NCBI GenBank assembly: GCA_034416335.1
Contig: DAOULV010000022.1
Location: forward strand, 162,890-226,889
Source: MGML01 sp034416335
GTDB lineage: Bacteria; Chloroflexota; Dehalococcoidia; Dehalococcoidales; UBA2162
Direction of reading: 5' to 3'
Length of the DNA stretch: 64,000 bases
The position numbers and the translations under genes were made by a program. Shown here in pieces: positions 42,082 through 50,717 of the stretch (position 1 is the first letter of the stretch; each line of letters starts with the position of its first letter). The notes beneath the pieces were generated by a model that saw only the letters and a list, made by a program, of their open reading frames with translations, did not search any database and had not been told where the DNA came from.

Positions 42082-44262
42082 ATGGGTATCGAGCGGCTGA
42101 CAAAGATAATCAAGGAATACCTGCCGCCTGAAAAGGTGGCTGTAGTCGAAGATGCCTATGACTACGCCATGAAAGCTCACGAAGGGCAGATGAGGAAATC
42201 GGGCGAACCCTACCTTGAACATCCGCTCCAGGTTGCCGTTACTCTTGCTGAACTCCAGATGGATACCAGTACACTGGCTGCGGCGCTACTTCACGATGTC
42301 CTGGAAAACTGCGGTGTTCCTCTGGAGGATATAGTTACCGAATTCGGTCCGGAAGTTGCCAGACTGGTAGACGGGGTAACCAAACTGGGTAAAATTTCTC
42401 TTAATGTACCCGGTGAAATCAGCCAGAGGCAGAACGAAAATACCCGTAATGAACAGGCGGAGAACCTGAGAAAAATGCTGGTTGCGATGGCAGAAGACCT
42501 CCGGGTTGTATTTATCAAGCTGGCAGATAGATTACATAATATGCAGACACTGGATGCACTCGAGCCGGAAAAACAGTTGAGAATAGCCCGTGAGACAGCG
42601 GAAGTATACGCTCCCCTCGCCCACCGCCTGGGTATCTGGGAGCTTAAATGGCAGCTTGAAGACCTTTCATTCAGGTATCTCGAACCGGTTAAATATCGCC
42701 AGGTAGCCAAGCTGGTTGCCAGCCGGCGCGCTCAGCGTGAGCAGTTTATCGAACAGGTCAAGAAGATACTTATCGACGAGTTCGAGAAATCCGGTTTCAA
42801 AGCCGAGGTAACGGGCAGGCCGAAACATATCTACAGCATTCATCAGAAGATGGAGAAGTACGCTGCTCTGGGCAAAGATTTCGACGATATTCACGACCTG
42901 CTGGCGCTCAGGGTACTGGTAAACACGATACCGGAGTGCTACATGGCCCTGGGTATTATCCACAACCTCTGGCATCCGCTGCCGGAACAGTTCGATGATT
43001 TTATAGCCAATCCAAAGACAAACGGCTACCAGTCCCTGCATACGGCGGTGATGTGCCAGGGTACCACTCCTCTTGAAATCCAGATACGTACCTATCAGAT
43101 GCACCGCATCGACGAGTACGGAGTTGCATCCCACTGGCGATACAAGGAAGGTGAGAAAACGGATGTACGCTTCGAAGAAAGAATAAGCTGGCTCCGCCAG
43201 CTTGTAGACTGGCACCGCGAACTCAGCGGTGCCGAAGAGTTTCTGGAATCGGTCAAGACGGATATATTCAACGATCAGGTATTCGTTTATACTCCGAAAG
43301 GAGAGATTAAGGACCTGCCGACCGGAGCAACCCCGCTCGATTTCGCCTACAGGGTTCACACTGATCTCGGTCACCGGTGTATCGGAGCGAAGGTAAACGG
43401 CAGGCTTGTTCCCTTCAACTACCAGCTTAAGAACGGCGACGTTGTCGAGATTATGGCGACGAAGGGCGAAAGAGGACCTTCTCGGGACTGGCTGAACCCG
43501 GTTCTCGGTTATGTCGGGACTTCCCACGCACGGGAAAAGATAAGACAATGGTTTAAAAAACAGGAACGTACCGAGAACATCGAACGGGGCCGTGAACTTC
43601 TGGATAAATCGATGAGGCAGCTCGGTCTGCCCTTTACCGAGAGAGAGAAACTTCAGGAACTCTTCAAGTATGACAATCTGGATGATTTTTATCTTGCCCT
43701 TGGTTCCGGAGACATCACCACTCACCAGATAGCTTTGAAACTTGCCGCCCAGGAACAGCAGCCCAAGATTTCTACGTCAACTCCCGCAAGGCATCCGACT
43801 TCGCCCGTGAGGGTAAGAGGTGTCGACGACCTTCTTACTCAGCTGGCGAAGTGCTGTCATCCCGTTCCTGGAGATGAGATAGTGGGCTACATTACCCGCA
43901 GCCGGGGAATTACTATCCACCGGAAGGACTGCCACAACATAATTAATGAAAAAGAGAAAGACCGGCTGATACCTGTCGAATGGGGAGATACGGACTCGCT
44001 TTATCCGGTACAGATACAGGTGGAAGCTCTCGACAGGGTAGGGTTGATGAGGGATATTTCCACTATAGTCGCCGAAGAGAAGATAAACATAGCTGCCGTG
44101 AGTCTTACGAACAACGATGATCAAACAATATCGATATATTTCGCTCTGGAAGCGGCGAACCTTGCTCAGCTCAGCAGGCTTCTGGTCAGGATAGAAGGTG
44201 TACGGGGTGTAACCAGCGCGGGAAGAATCGACCAGGGAGCCGCAGCAAAAGTAGGAAATTAA
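42082..44262 (+). CDS. rel: RelA/SpoT family (p)ppGpp synthetase/hydrolase
   Basis: 726 aa with the full long-RSH order: HD hydrolase (residues 20-190), synthetase (220-340, KHIYSIHQKM and GYQSLHTAVM), TGS (about 395-455, DQVFVYTPKGEIKDLPTGATPLDFAY), a helical part, and a C-terminal ACT domain. It makes and may degrade the stringent-response alarmone. The HD motif is HDVLEN, where bifunctional enzymes usually have HDxxED, so hydrolysis could be reduced. A conserved Cys pair in KCCHPVPGD precedes the ACT domain, as usual. rpsT follows 106 bp downstream with its own promoter. Confidence 0.95.
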   Translation: MGIERLTKIIKEYLPPEKVAVVEDAYDYAMKAHEGQMRKSGEPYLEHPLQVAVTLAELQMDTSTLAAALLHDVLENCGVPLEDIVTEFGPEVARLVDGVTKLGKISLNVPGEISQRQNENTRNEQAENLRKMLVAMAEDLRVVFIKLADRLHNMQTLDALEPEKQLRIARETAEVYAPLAHRLGIWELKWQLEDLSFRYLEPVKYRQVAKLVASRRAQREQFIEQVKKILIDEFEKSGFKAEVTGRPKHIYSIHQKMEKYAALGKDFDDIHDLLALRVLVNTIPECYMALGIIHNLWHPLPEQFDDFIANPKTNGYQSLHTAVMCQGTTPLEIQIRTYQMHRIDEYGVASHWRYKEGEKTDVRFEERISWLRQLVDWHRELSGAEEFLESVKTDIFNDQVFVYTPKGEIKDLPTGATPLDFAYRVHTDLGHRCIGAKVNGRLVPFNYQLKNGDVVEIMATKGERGPSRDWLNPVLGYVGTSHAREKIRQWFKKQERTENIERGRELLDKSMRQLGLPFTEREKLQELFKYDNLDDFYLALGSGDITTHQIALKLAAQEQQPKISTSTPARHPTSPVRVRGVDDLLTQLAKCCHPVPGDEIVGYITRSRGITIHRKDCHNIINEKEKDRLIPVEWGDTDSLYPVQIQVEALDRVGLMRDISTIVAEEKINIAAVSLTNNDDQTISIYFALEAANLAQLSRLLVRIEGVRGVTSAGRIDQGAAAKVGN

Positions 44263-44288
44263 CAAAAATTGTTTGTTCGGGTAGAAAT

Positions 44289-44317
44289 TTAGCAATTTCC
44301 TGAATTTAGGGTATAAT
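44289..44317 (+). promoter_or_regulatory. Sigma70-type promoter of rpsT
   Basis: TTAGCA at 44289-44294, a 17-nt spacer and a perfect TATAAT at 44312-44317. Confidence 0.6.
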
Positions 44318-44368
44318 AGGTTTTGCGTTTTATATGAAAGTATCCCTTTAACATACAGGAGGAAAATA

Positions 44369-44674
44369 TTGCCAATCACCAAGTCAGCCCAGAAGCAGAT
44401 GCGAGCATCAGAGAAAAAACGGTTACGCAACCAACCGATACGCAGCCAGTGTAAGACCAGTATAACGAAGGCGGAAAAACTGATTTTCTCCGGAAGACTG
44501 AAAGAAGCTGCGGAGGCTGTAGCCGAGGCTGTCAGTACGCTTGATAAAGCGGCGGAAAAGGGCGTTATACATGCCAATAATGCGGCCAGGCGAAAGTCAC
44601 GGCTGATGAAAAAGCTTAATTCTGCTCAGAAACCGCAGACACCGCCACCGGCTCCCGAACCAGCCGAAGAATAA
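44369..44674 (+). CDS. rpsT: 30S ribosomal protein S20
   Basis: 101 aa. It starts at TTG, set by a consensus AGGAGG at 44357-44362 with 6-7 nt spacing; the rare start is common for rpsT. The sequence is the expected basic helical bundle (KSAQKQMRASEKKRLRNQ, then GVIHANNAARRKSRLMKKLN) with a Pro/Glu-rich tail longer than usual (QTPPPAPEPAEE). It binds 16S rRNA early in 30S assembly. A dyad at 44709-44746 follows the gene. Confidence 0.93.
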   Translation: MPITKSAQKQMRASEKKRLRNQPIRSQCKTSITKAEKLIFSGRLKEAAEAVAEAVSTLDKAAEKGVIHANNAARRKSRLMKKLNSAQKPQTPPPAPEPAEE

Positions 44675-44708
44675 GGTCTGCCGTTCGATATACGGAAGAC
44701 CCATAATA

Positions 44709-44757
44709 AGCCAGACCCCACCTTACACTTGACAAAGGGTCTGGCTGCTGATAGAGT
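44709..44757 (+). promoter_or_regulatory. lexA promoter overlapping a hairpin
   Basis: TTGACA at 44729-44734, a 17-nt spacer and TAGAGT at 44752-44757. AGCCAGACCC (44709-44718) and GGGTCTGGCT (44737-44746) form a 10-bp stem that spans the -35. With no T-run after it, the stem is a poor terminator for rpsT but may slow read-through. Confidence 0.5.
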
Positions 44758-44764
44758 AGCCATA

Positions 44765-44776
44765 GAACGAATGTTC
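44765..44776 (+). promoter_or_regulatory. SOS box (LexA operator), GAAC-N4-GTTC
   Basis: GAACGAATGTTC is a perfect dyad of the Gram-positive LexA/DinR type (GAAC-N4-GTTC). It lies just after the -10 and 25 bp before the lexA start, fitting autorepression. No second copy was noticed ahead of dinB. Confidence 0.75.
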
Positions 44777-44801
44777 GGCCAGGGTTATTGTGAGGTGAAA
44801 A

Positions 44802-45443
44802 GTGAAAACACTATCGCCGAAGCAAAGAAATATCATAAATTTCGTTAAACGTTTCTGGTTGGATAAAAGTTATCCTCCAACCGTCAGGGATATCCTGAAC
44901 GGATGTAATATCAGTTCGACATCAGTTGTCGATTATAACCTGGATATTCTCGAGCGTGAAGGCTATATCAGGCGCCACCCGGGAATATCACGCGGTATAG
45001 AATTGATTTCCGAGTCCCCCGTGAGAGTCCAGAGTTTCAGGGTGCCGGTTATAGGTCAGATTGCAGCGGGTGAACCCATACCCGTTCCCGAAGCGGACAC
45101 GTGGGACGTTACTGCTTCCTCTGAAACGCTGGATGTTCCGGAAGAGCTTACACAGGGCAAGACGGATATTTATGCTCTCAAGGTAAAGGGGCAGTCGATG
45201 ATCGATGCCCTGATAAATGACGGCGACACCGTACTGATGCAGCACGTTAACGTGGTAGAAAACGGGGAAATGGTTGCCGTCTGGCTCAAGGCCGAAAAAG
45301 AGGTAACCCTGAAAAAACTATATCGGGAGCAGGGTCGTATCAGACTGCAGCCGGCAAACAGCCAGATGAAACCCATATATACCGAACCGGATAATGTCGA
45401 AGTACAGGGTAAGGTTATCGCTGTCATAAGACAGATGGCATAA
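44802..45443 (+). CDS. lexA: LexA repressor
   Basis: 213 aa from a GTG start. The N-terminal winged helix (PTVRDILNGCNISSTSVVDYNLDILEREGYI) fits residues 1-70. The self-cleavage site is the Ala-Gly in IGQIAAGEP near residue 88, the nucleophile Ser lies in VKGQSMIDALINDGD near 131, and the Lys base in the VWLKAEKEVTLKK strand. With RecA it controls the SOS regulon. The residues in the recognition helix are those expected for a GAAC-N4-GTTC operator, which is present upstream. Confidence 0.95.
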   Translation: MKTLSPKQRNIINFVKRFWLDKSYPPTVRDILNGCNISSTSVVDYNLDILEREGYIRRHPGISRGIELISESPVRVQSFRVPVIGQIAAGEPIPVPEADTWDVTASSETLDVPEELTQGKTDIYALKVKGQSMIDALINDGDTVLMQHVNVVENGEMVAVWLKAEKEVTLKKLYREQGRIRLQPANSQMKPIYTEPDNVEVQGKVIAVIRQMA

Positions 45444-45534
45444 ACACCGGACTTGCATTTTCTCTTCAGTGAGTATAAACTGGCAAACATCGTATCGATT
45501 AATCCCATTCAGGTGGTTATCGCGGAAGAGAAAT

Positions 45535-46104
45535 ATGATCACATCCCAGTTCCAAACAGTCGGCCGTGACCTGTTTACCAGAGGACTCGTTTCATCGCAT
45601 ACCGGTAACCTCAGCATAAGACTGGGTGACAACCTCATTATTACCCGCAGGGGTTCTCAACTCGGGTGCCTTCAGGAGCAGGACCTCATCGAGACCGGTA
45701 TTTTCAAGAACGACCGTTCGACTCCTCTGGCATCGACCGAGCTTTCAGTTCACCGCGCCATTTATCAGGAGACTTCGGCTCTTGCCGTCGTCCACGCTCA
45801 TCCACCTCACGCTATCGCTTTATCGCTGAAGGAGACAAAGATAGTTCCCGGTTCAGCCGAGGGATTCAATGCGATAGGAGAAGTACCGGTCCTGGGATGG
45901 AATATGGAGGTGAAACCGGGGGGACTGGCGGACATTATTGCCGAAGCGTTAAAAGACCACAGGGTAATTATGGTGCACGGTCATGGTGTCTTCGCGACGG
46001 GACAGCTACTGGAAGAAGCCTATAACTATACTACATCGCTTGAGGAAAACTGCCAGGTTATCTGTCTGCTGAAATCACTGGAAACAGGTCAGTCCTCGAA
46101 ATAG
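45535..46104 (+). CDS. Class II aldolase/adducin family protein
   Basis: 189 aa from the ATG at 45535. The open frame runs 66 bp further upstream, but the family start is MITSQFQTVGRDLFTRGLVSSHTGNLSIRL. Zn ligands are in VVHAHPPHA and MVHGHGVFA, and a Glu (ASTELSVHRAIYQE) supplies the acid. Members include fuculose-phosphate aldolase and ribulose-phosphate epimerase relatives; here the substrate is open. It follows lexA by 91 bp on the same strand with no clear promoter, and converges with plsY 3 bp away. Confidence 0.85.
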   Translation: MITSQFQTVGRDLFTRGLVSSHTGNLSIRLGDNLIITRRGSQLGCLQEQDLIETGIFKNDRSTPLASTELSVHRAIYQETSALAVVHAHPPHAIALSLKETKIVPGSAEGFNAIGEVPVLGWNMEVKPGGLADIIAEALKDHRVIMVHGHGVFATGQLLEEAYNYTTSLEENCQVICLLKSLETGQSSK

Positions 46105-46107
46105 GCG

Positions 46108-46770
46108 CTATTTCCTGCTGCTTTTCTTGCCGGTTGATTTTTCCTGTTCGAATCTCAATAATTCCGCTGTCAGCTTTTCTTTGCTTCCTGCTTTTGCCAG
46201 AGCCGCTCTTGCCGTGGGAAGAAAGTTCGAGATAAGAATAAATATTAGAACAAGAGAAAATATCAGATAAGGGAGCCATATCCCGCGTAAAAATATCGGA
46301 GCTATCGGGATGGTAACCAGCAGACCGATATTAATCGACAGAATAACGTTACGGGTAATGGCCAGTAATAATATGGCAATTGCCAGGGCAATCAGCACTT
46401 CCTTGGTCATCAGTACGAAAAGAATACCGATGCTGGTAGCGATACCGTTGCCACCCCTGAATTTAAGAAATACGGACCAGATATGCCCGATTACAGCCGC
46501 CAGGCCGGCGCCGAACACCCAGTAATAGTAGTCAGGCGATAAGAGCATCATCAGAGCAATGTATACGGAAGCAACCCCTTTACCGACATCGACTATACCG
46601 ACTACTATCCCCGGTAACCTGCCGACATTTTCAAATACGTTGTGAGTGCCGACGTTCCCGCCGCCGAGCTTGCGTATATCTTTGCCGCTGACGAAACGGG
46701 TAACTATATACGCCGTAGGAATGGAACCCAGCAGGTATGCAATAACAACGGAAACAACACCGTAAACCAT
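46108..46770 (-). CDS. plsY: Acyl-phosphate:glycerol-3-phosphate acyltransferase
   Basis: 220 aa membrane protein with five helices. The three PlsY motifs are visible: GSIPTAYIVTRFVSGKDIRKLGGGNVGTHN (in two parts, residues 15-44), KGVASVYIAL near 63, and KFRGGNGIATSIG near 105. It transfers an acyl group from acyl-phosphate to glycerol-3-phosphate, the first step of phospholipid synthesis. A basic tail (SKEKLTAELLRFEQEKSTGKK) extends beyond the usual end. It follows ilvE by 3 bp. Confidence 0.93.
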   Translation of the reverse strand: MVYGVVSVVIAYLLGSIPTAYIVTRFVSGKDIRKLGGGNVGTHNVFENVGRLPGIVVGIVDVGKGVASVYIALMMLLSPDYYYWVFGAGLAAVIGHIWSVFLKFRGGNGIATSIGILFVLMTKEVLIALAIAILLLAITRNVILSINIGLLVTIPIAPIFLRGIWLPYLIFSLVLIFILISNFLPTARAALAKAGSKEKLTAELLRFEQEKSTGKKSSRK

Positions 46771-46773
46771 TTT

Positions 46774-47697
46774 CTATCTTTTAGCCGTTACCCTGTTATG
46801 GGCAGGCGTACAGAGGTCTTTATACTTGGGGTTTTTCCCGATAATGATATCGTTGTATATTTTCTGAAGTTTAGCGGTTATTTCTCCGATTTCACCGTTT
46901 CCGACCTTTCGGCCGTCTATTTCAGCTACCGGCGTTATATTTGCGGCCGTGCCTGTCAGGAAGCACTCTTCCGCGTTATATAACTCAATTCGGTTGACGT
47001 GCCTTTCCGTTGTTTTTATACCGAGTTCATCCGCCGCCAGTTTCATCACGAGGTTGCGGGTAATCCCAACCAGAACACCATCATAAGTCGCCGGAGTTAT
47101 CAGTTCTCCATTGATATATAGGAAAATATTCTCACCGCTTCCTTCGGCTACATAGCCTTCCGGCGTGAGCATGATGGCTTCGTCATAGCCGTGTTCCACA
47201 GCCTCGGTTTTAGCCAGAGCGTTGGTAATGTAAAGCCCCGTAAGTTTGGCTCGCGGCACCTCGCTGGGGAAGCGCCAGGAGGAAACTCCGCACTTTACCT
47301 TTTCAGGCAGATACGGACCCCACGGGAAGGCGAAAACGAGGAAATTATTCTCAAGGTTATGAAGACGTACACCGAGGGCTTCCGAACTTTTATAGGCCAC
47401 CGGTCTAATATATATGTCTTCCTCGAATCCGCACTTATCCACCAGTTCCACGGTAATATTACACAGGTCGTCAAGTGAATACGGCAGGTCTATCTTCAAT
47501 ACACGGCAGCCGTACAGAAGGCGTTTGTAATGCGCTTCAAGGGCGAAAATATAATTCTGTTTCTCTTCGGCGTTCCAGTTACCCCTGATGCCTTCAAACA
47601 CACCGGTACCATAGTGGACGAAGTTTGTCATCACCCCCAGTTTTGCCTCAGCCAGGGGGACGAATTCATTCTCTATAAATGCGTATGATGATGACAT
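46774..47697 (-). CDS. ilvE: Branched-chain amino acid aminotransferase
   Basis: 307 aa, fold-type IV PLP enzyme. Near the N-terminus HYGTGVFEGIRG provides the phosphate-binding and substrate loop, the PLP Lys is in RPVAYKSSEALG near residue 155, and EGSGENIFLYING and the GTAANITPVAEIDGR block follow. It makes valine, leucine and isoleucine from their 2-oxo acids. It lies with plsY in a two-gene unit (3-bp gap). The upstream operon ends in a terminator at 47819-47855. Confidence 0.93.
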   Translation of the reverse strand: MSSSYAFIENEFVPLAEAKLGVMTNFVHYGTGVFEGIRGNWNAEEKQNYIFALEAHYKRLLYGCRVLKIDLPYSLDDLCNITVELVDKCGFEEDIYIRPVAYKSSEALGVRLHNLENNFLVFAFPWGPYLPEKVKCGVSSWRFPSEVPRAKLTGLYITNALAKTEAVEHGYDEAIMLTPEGYVAEGSGENIFLYINGELITPATYDGVLVGITRNLVMKLAADELGIKTTERHVNRIELYNAEECFLTGTAANITPVAEIDGRKVGNGEIGEITAKLQKIYNDIIIGKNPKYKDLCTPAHNRVTAKR

Positions 47698-47818
47698 TTT
47701 CCCATTACTCCTTTTCCGGTTAGGGCTTAATTATACCCAATTTCTTTATCATTAACAAGCGTTCGGGCTTTCACAAGGGAAAACCGAAAACACAGCCCTG
47801 AAACGGTTAACAAATAAG

Positions 47819-47855
47819 AAAGGCTCCTCACTTTGTTTTTCTGTGAGGAGCCTTT
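47819..47855 (-). terminator. Rho-independent terminator of the thiolase operon
   Basis: AGGCTCCTCAC and GTGAGGAGCCT form an 11-bp stem with a 10-nt loop, followed on the minus strand by TTTCTTATTT. It lies 23 bp past the thiolase gene stop. A TTT follows the stem on the plus strand as well, so it may work in both directions. Confidence 0.8.
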
Positions 47856-47877
47856 GACTTGAAATCCGGGTTTCTTT

Positions 47878-49080
47878 TTAACCGAATGATTTCGTGTCTG
47901 CTTGCCCCATTATGGTTACACTGCCGACCCCGCTGCCGGGATTGAAGCCGAAATTATGAGTCAGACCCAGGGTTGGGTTCTTCCTCTGCCTGGGGCCGGC
48001 TTTGCCCTGGAGCTGTTTGTACACTTCGTAGAGCATACGGAGACCGCTGGCACCTATAGGATGTCCAAAGGATTTTAAACCACCGTCGGGATTAATTGCC
48101 ACATCGCCATCGAGAACGAATCTGCCTTCGTTTTCGTATTCCCAGGCGTGACCGCGAGGGGCGAACCCGAGGTCTTCCATGATAACAAGTTCGGTGATGC
48201 TAAAGCAGTCGTGTACTTCAGCCAGGTCGATCTCGTTGTAAGGATCCTTGATTCCTGCCTGTTCATAAGCCTGCTTTCCGGCCTGAACGGTAGGTTCCAT
48301 GTGAACCAGGTCCACATCTTGCCTGAGCCATCCCTGCCTGGCGCCGACTGCTAGACCTATTCCCTTAACCAGGGTGTAATCGTCCCTGAAAGTCTTGGCG
48401 ATTTCCGGTGTAGTCACGATAGCTGCCGCACAGCCGTCACTGACACCGCAGCAGTCGTATAGTCCGAGAGGCCATGACATCATCGGAGCATTCATAGCTT
48501 GCTCTTCGGTGATCGGCTGCTGGAAATGAGCCTTGGGATTGAGCGAACCGTTGTAGTGGTTCTTGACCGCAATCTTGGTAAGAGAGCCTTTCATCTGTTC
48601 ATAGGTCAGACCGTATTCTACCATATATCTGTTAGCCATCTGGGCGAATGCGGTATGCGGACCACCCGAGGGGATGAACAGCATATCACCGCCACCACCG
48701 CCGCCACCGCCGCCGAGGCCACCTCGTCCGGTATCTTTCAGCTTTTCACATCCGAGAGCCATGGTAATGTCATACATCCCGGATGCGACGCCGAAACATG
48801 CGTTTCTGAAGGCATCGGTGCCAGTAGCGCAAAGGTTTTCAACCCTTGTTATGGGAATATGATCGAATTTGAGGTTATACGCCATGGGTTCTCCGAGTGC
48901 TATCTGGGTCGAACCGAACCATGCAGCCTCGATGTCTTTCGGCTCGATGCCGGCATCTTCGTAGGCTTCATAAGCGGCATCAACCATCATGTCTGCGGCG
49001 CTGGTATCCCAGTTCTCACCGAATTTGACACAGCCCATGCCGATAACGGCAACTTTGTCTTTAATGTTACCTACCGCCAT
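47878..49080 (-). CDS. Thiolase family protein (acetyl-CoA acetyltransferase / SCPx-like)
   Basis: 400 aa. The nucleophile Cys lies in ENLCATGTDAFRNAC near residue 85, the second-half HDCFSITELV and the GGLKSFGHPIGASGLRMLYEV block (given in part) complete the active site. This is the archaeal/SCPx type of thiolase, commonly partnered with a DUF35 protein. An odd run of nine glycines (GLGGGGGGGGGD near residue 127) comes from a GCC/ACC trinucleotide tract at about 48690-48718. It follows the HMG-CoA synthase-like gene by one base. Confidence 0.9.
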   Translation of the reverse strand: MAVGNIKDKVAVIGMGCVKFGENWDTSAADMMVDAAYEAYEDAGIEPKDIEAAWFGSTQIALGEPMAYNLKFDHIPITRVENLCATGTDAFRNACFGVASGMYDITMALGCEKLKDTGRGGLGGGGGGGGGDMLFIPSGGPHTAFAQMANRYMVEYGLTYEQMKGSLTKIAVKNHYNGSLNPKAHFQQPITEEQAMNAPMMSWPLGLYDCCGVSDGCAAAIVTTPEIAKTFRDDYTLVKGIGLAVGARQGWLRQDVDLVHMEPTVQAGKQAYEQAGIKDPYNEIDLAEVHDCFSITELVIMEDLGFAPRGHAWEYENEGRFVLDGDVAINPDGGLKSFGHPIGASGLRMLYEVYKQLQGKAGPRQRKNPTLGLTHNFGFNPGSGVGSVTIMGQADTKSFG

Positions 49081-49081
49081 G

Positions 49082-50509
49082 TTACTTTTCCTCCTTTCCC
49101 ATCCAGGTTTCTCTTATGGGCATTGTTTTCCACCAGTAGTGATGGATGCCGCCGCCGTTAACGATGTTTCTGAAAGTCATTTCAACTTCCATACCTATCG
49201 GGACATCTTCGACGGTGTTTATCTTGTCGGTAAGCTGGAAATTCGCTCTACCACCACAATACCAGTCGATATACATATTAACTGCTGGACTTTCATATGG
49301 GGGTACGGGCGCTGCGTAATCGCACACGCGGTCATAGATTACGCCCCTCTGGTCTGACAGCCTGACTGATTCCATCTGGTCTTTAGCCTGGCATTTCGTA
49401 CATACTCTCTGGGGGGGATACTGGATGGTACCGCAAACCTGGCATTTCGTACCGCGAAGAGCGTATATCTGGTCCACCTCCCGGGCCAGTACCGATGCCG
49501 CGGGGCCGCCGCCGCTGTCGGGATCCCTTCCCTGATGATGGAAACCGAAGTACTGCTGATAACTGGGGAATATCATTTTCGCGGCAAGGTGGGTTTTCAT
49601 GGCACGATTTGGTGTGTACTTTGTGATTGCGTCGGTTACCTTGAGCAGAAGAACGTCACAACCGTCGCCGTAGGCGATTACCATGATGGTGTCTCCGGGT
49701 TTTGCGTCTTCAAGAGCTGTTACCAGCATCATCGGTGTAGACGCTGTTCCGGTATTACCGACGGTAGAGAACAGAGGATCAACCATCTGTTCCGGGGTTA
49801 TACCGATCTGTTTAGCGACCTGTCCGTGCCGTCTCTGGTTGTTACCGTAGAGGGCAACTTTTGTGATGTCGCTGAGTTTCATGTTGTTTTTCTCGAGGAA
49901 GGCCTTAACTACAGGCGGTACAACCTTCATGTAGCCTTCTTCCTGCACCCATCTGTCTTCCCATGTTCGGACAAACTTTGTTGTGTCTGCCCTCCAGAAG
50001 TCAAAGAGTTCATTGGATACTGAATAATATGCTTCGAGTGTTGCGATGGCATCGGTATCGCCGATGAGAAAAGCGGCAGCACCATCACCGAATATCTGGT
50101 CGAGTGCGCCACCCGGGTCGCCCAGACGACAGTCTGAAGCGGTTACTAGCAGCTGCTTGGCGGAACCTGCTTTCACTGTGTCTATAGCCATTCGAAGGGC
50201 ACCCATACCGGATCTGAGTGTATCACCATAATCTGCAGTGAGAATGTCCTTCCGAAGATCAACAGCGACTGCAGCTGTCGTTGCCGCCAGTTTTTCCTTG
50301 TAGGGAGCGGTTGTCGAAGCAAAATATAAGCCGTCAACGGTCTGGCGGTCTCTGTCACCCATGCAATCGATAGCAGCCGCGACAGCCATTGTCATGGTAT
50401 CTTCATCGTAATATGCTACTGCTTTCTCATTGGGCGAGCGCCATCCCTGTGTACCTTTACCCAACCTTCGTAAAGGCACATACGCTCCATAGGATACAAT
50501 CCCTACCAT
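49082..50509 (-). CDS. HMG-CoA synthase-like protein fused to a DUF35 Zn-ribbon/OB domain
   Basis: 475 aa. Residues 1-340 are a thiolase-fold ketoacyl-synthase of the HMG-CoA synthase family (GAYVPLRRL, QIFGDGAAAFLIG, FSTVGNTGTASTPMM). The rest is DUF35: a Zn-ribbon with four Cys (CQVCGTIQYPPQRVCTKC) and an OB fold. Archaeal thiolase, HMG-CoA synthase and DUF35 proteins form one complex; here two of the three are fused and the thiolase is next door. At the place of the catalytic Cys the sequence reads DTLRSGMGAL with no Cys. It may therefore not make HMG-CoA; acyl-CoA condensation is inferred only from the fold. Confidence 0.85.
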   Translation of the reverse strand: MVGIVSYGAYVPLRRLGKGTQGWRSPNEKAVAYYDEDTMTMAVAAAIDCMGDRDRQTVDGLYFASTTAPYKEKLAATTAAVAVDLRKDILTADYGDTLRSGMGALRMAIDTVKAGSAKQLLVTASDCRLGDPGGALDQIFGDGAAAFLIGDTDAIATLEAYYSVSNELFDFWRADTTKFVRTWEDRWVQEEGYMKVVPPVVKAFLEKNNMKLSDITKVALYGNNQRRHGQVAKQIGITPEQMVDPLFSTVGNTGTASTPMMLVTALEDAKPGDTIMVIAYGDGCDVLLLKVTDAITKYTPNRAMKTHLAAKMIFPSYQQYFGFHHQGRDPDSGGGPAASVLAREVDQIYALRGTKCQVCGTIQYPPQRVCTKCQAKDQMESVRLSDQRGVIYDRVCDYAAPVPPYESPAVNMYIDWYCGGRANFQLTDKINTVEDVPIGMEVEMTFRNIVNGGGIHHYWWKTMPIRETWMGKEEK

Positions 50510-50631
50510 AAAGCTTATCTCCTTTCTATTAGTGAAACAATTATATGTTTACCAAGAAACGTACGTCAAGTAAAATACAGCCTGCTACAGACGTTTCTGA
50601 GGGCATAATACGATATGACTTTATCATAGGA

Positions 50632-50660
50632 TTGACAAACCCGGCTTAACCGCTTAAATT
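50632..50660 (+). promoter_or_regulatory. Sigma70-type promoter of the mscS gene
   Basis: TTGACA at 50632-50637, a 17-nt spacer and TAAATT at 50655-50660, 57 bp before the ATG. Confidence 0.55.
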
Positions 50661-50717
50661 AACCATTAATATTACCTGGTATTTCCAATAGGCATATGTC
50701 TTTTATCGGAGAGTAAA

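Noticed and set aside
42667..43725. 352-codon minus-strand frame opposite rel
   Set aside because: The rel frame has all RSH domains; the antisense frame has no family and no ribosome site.
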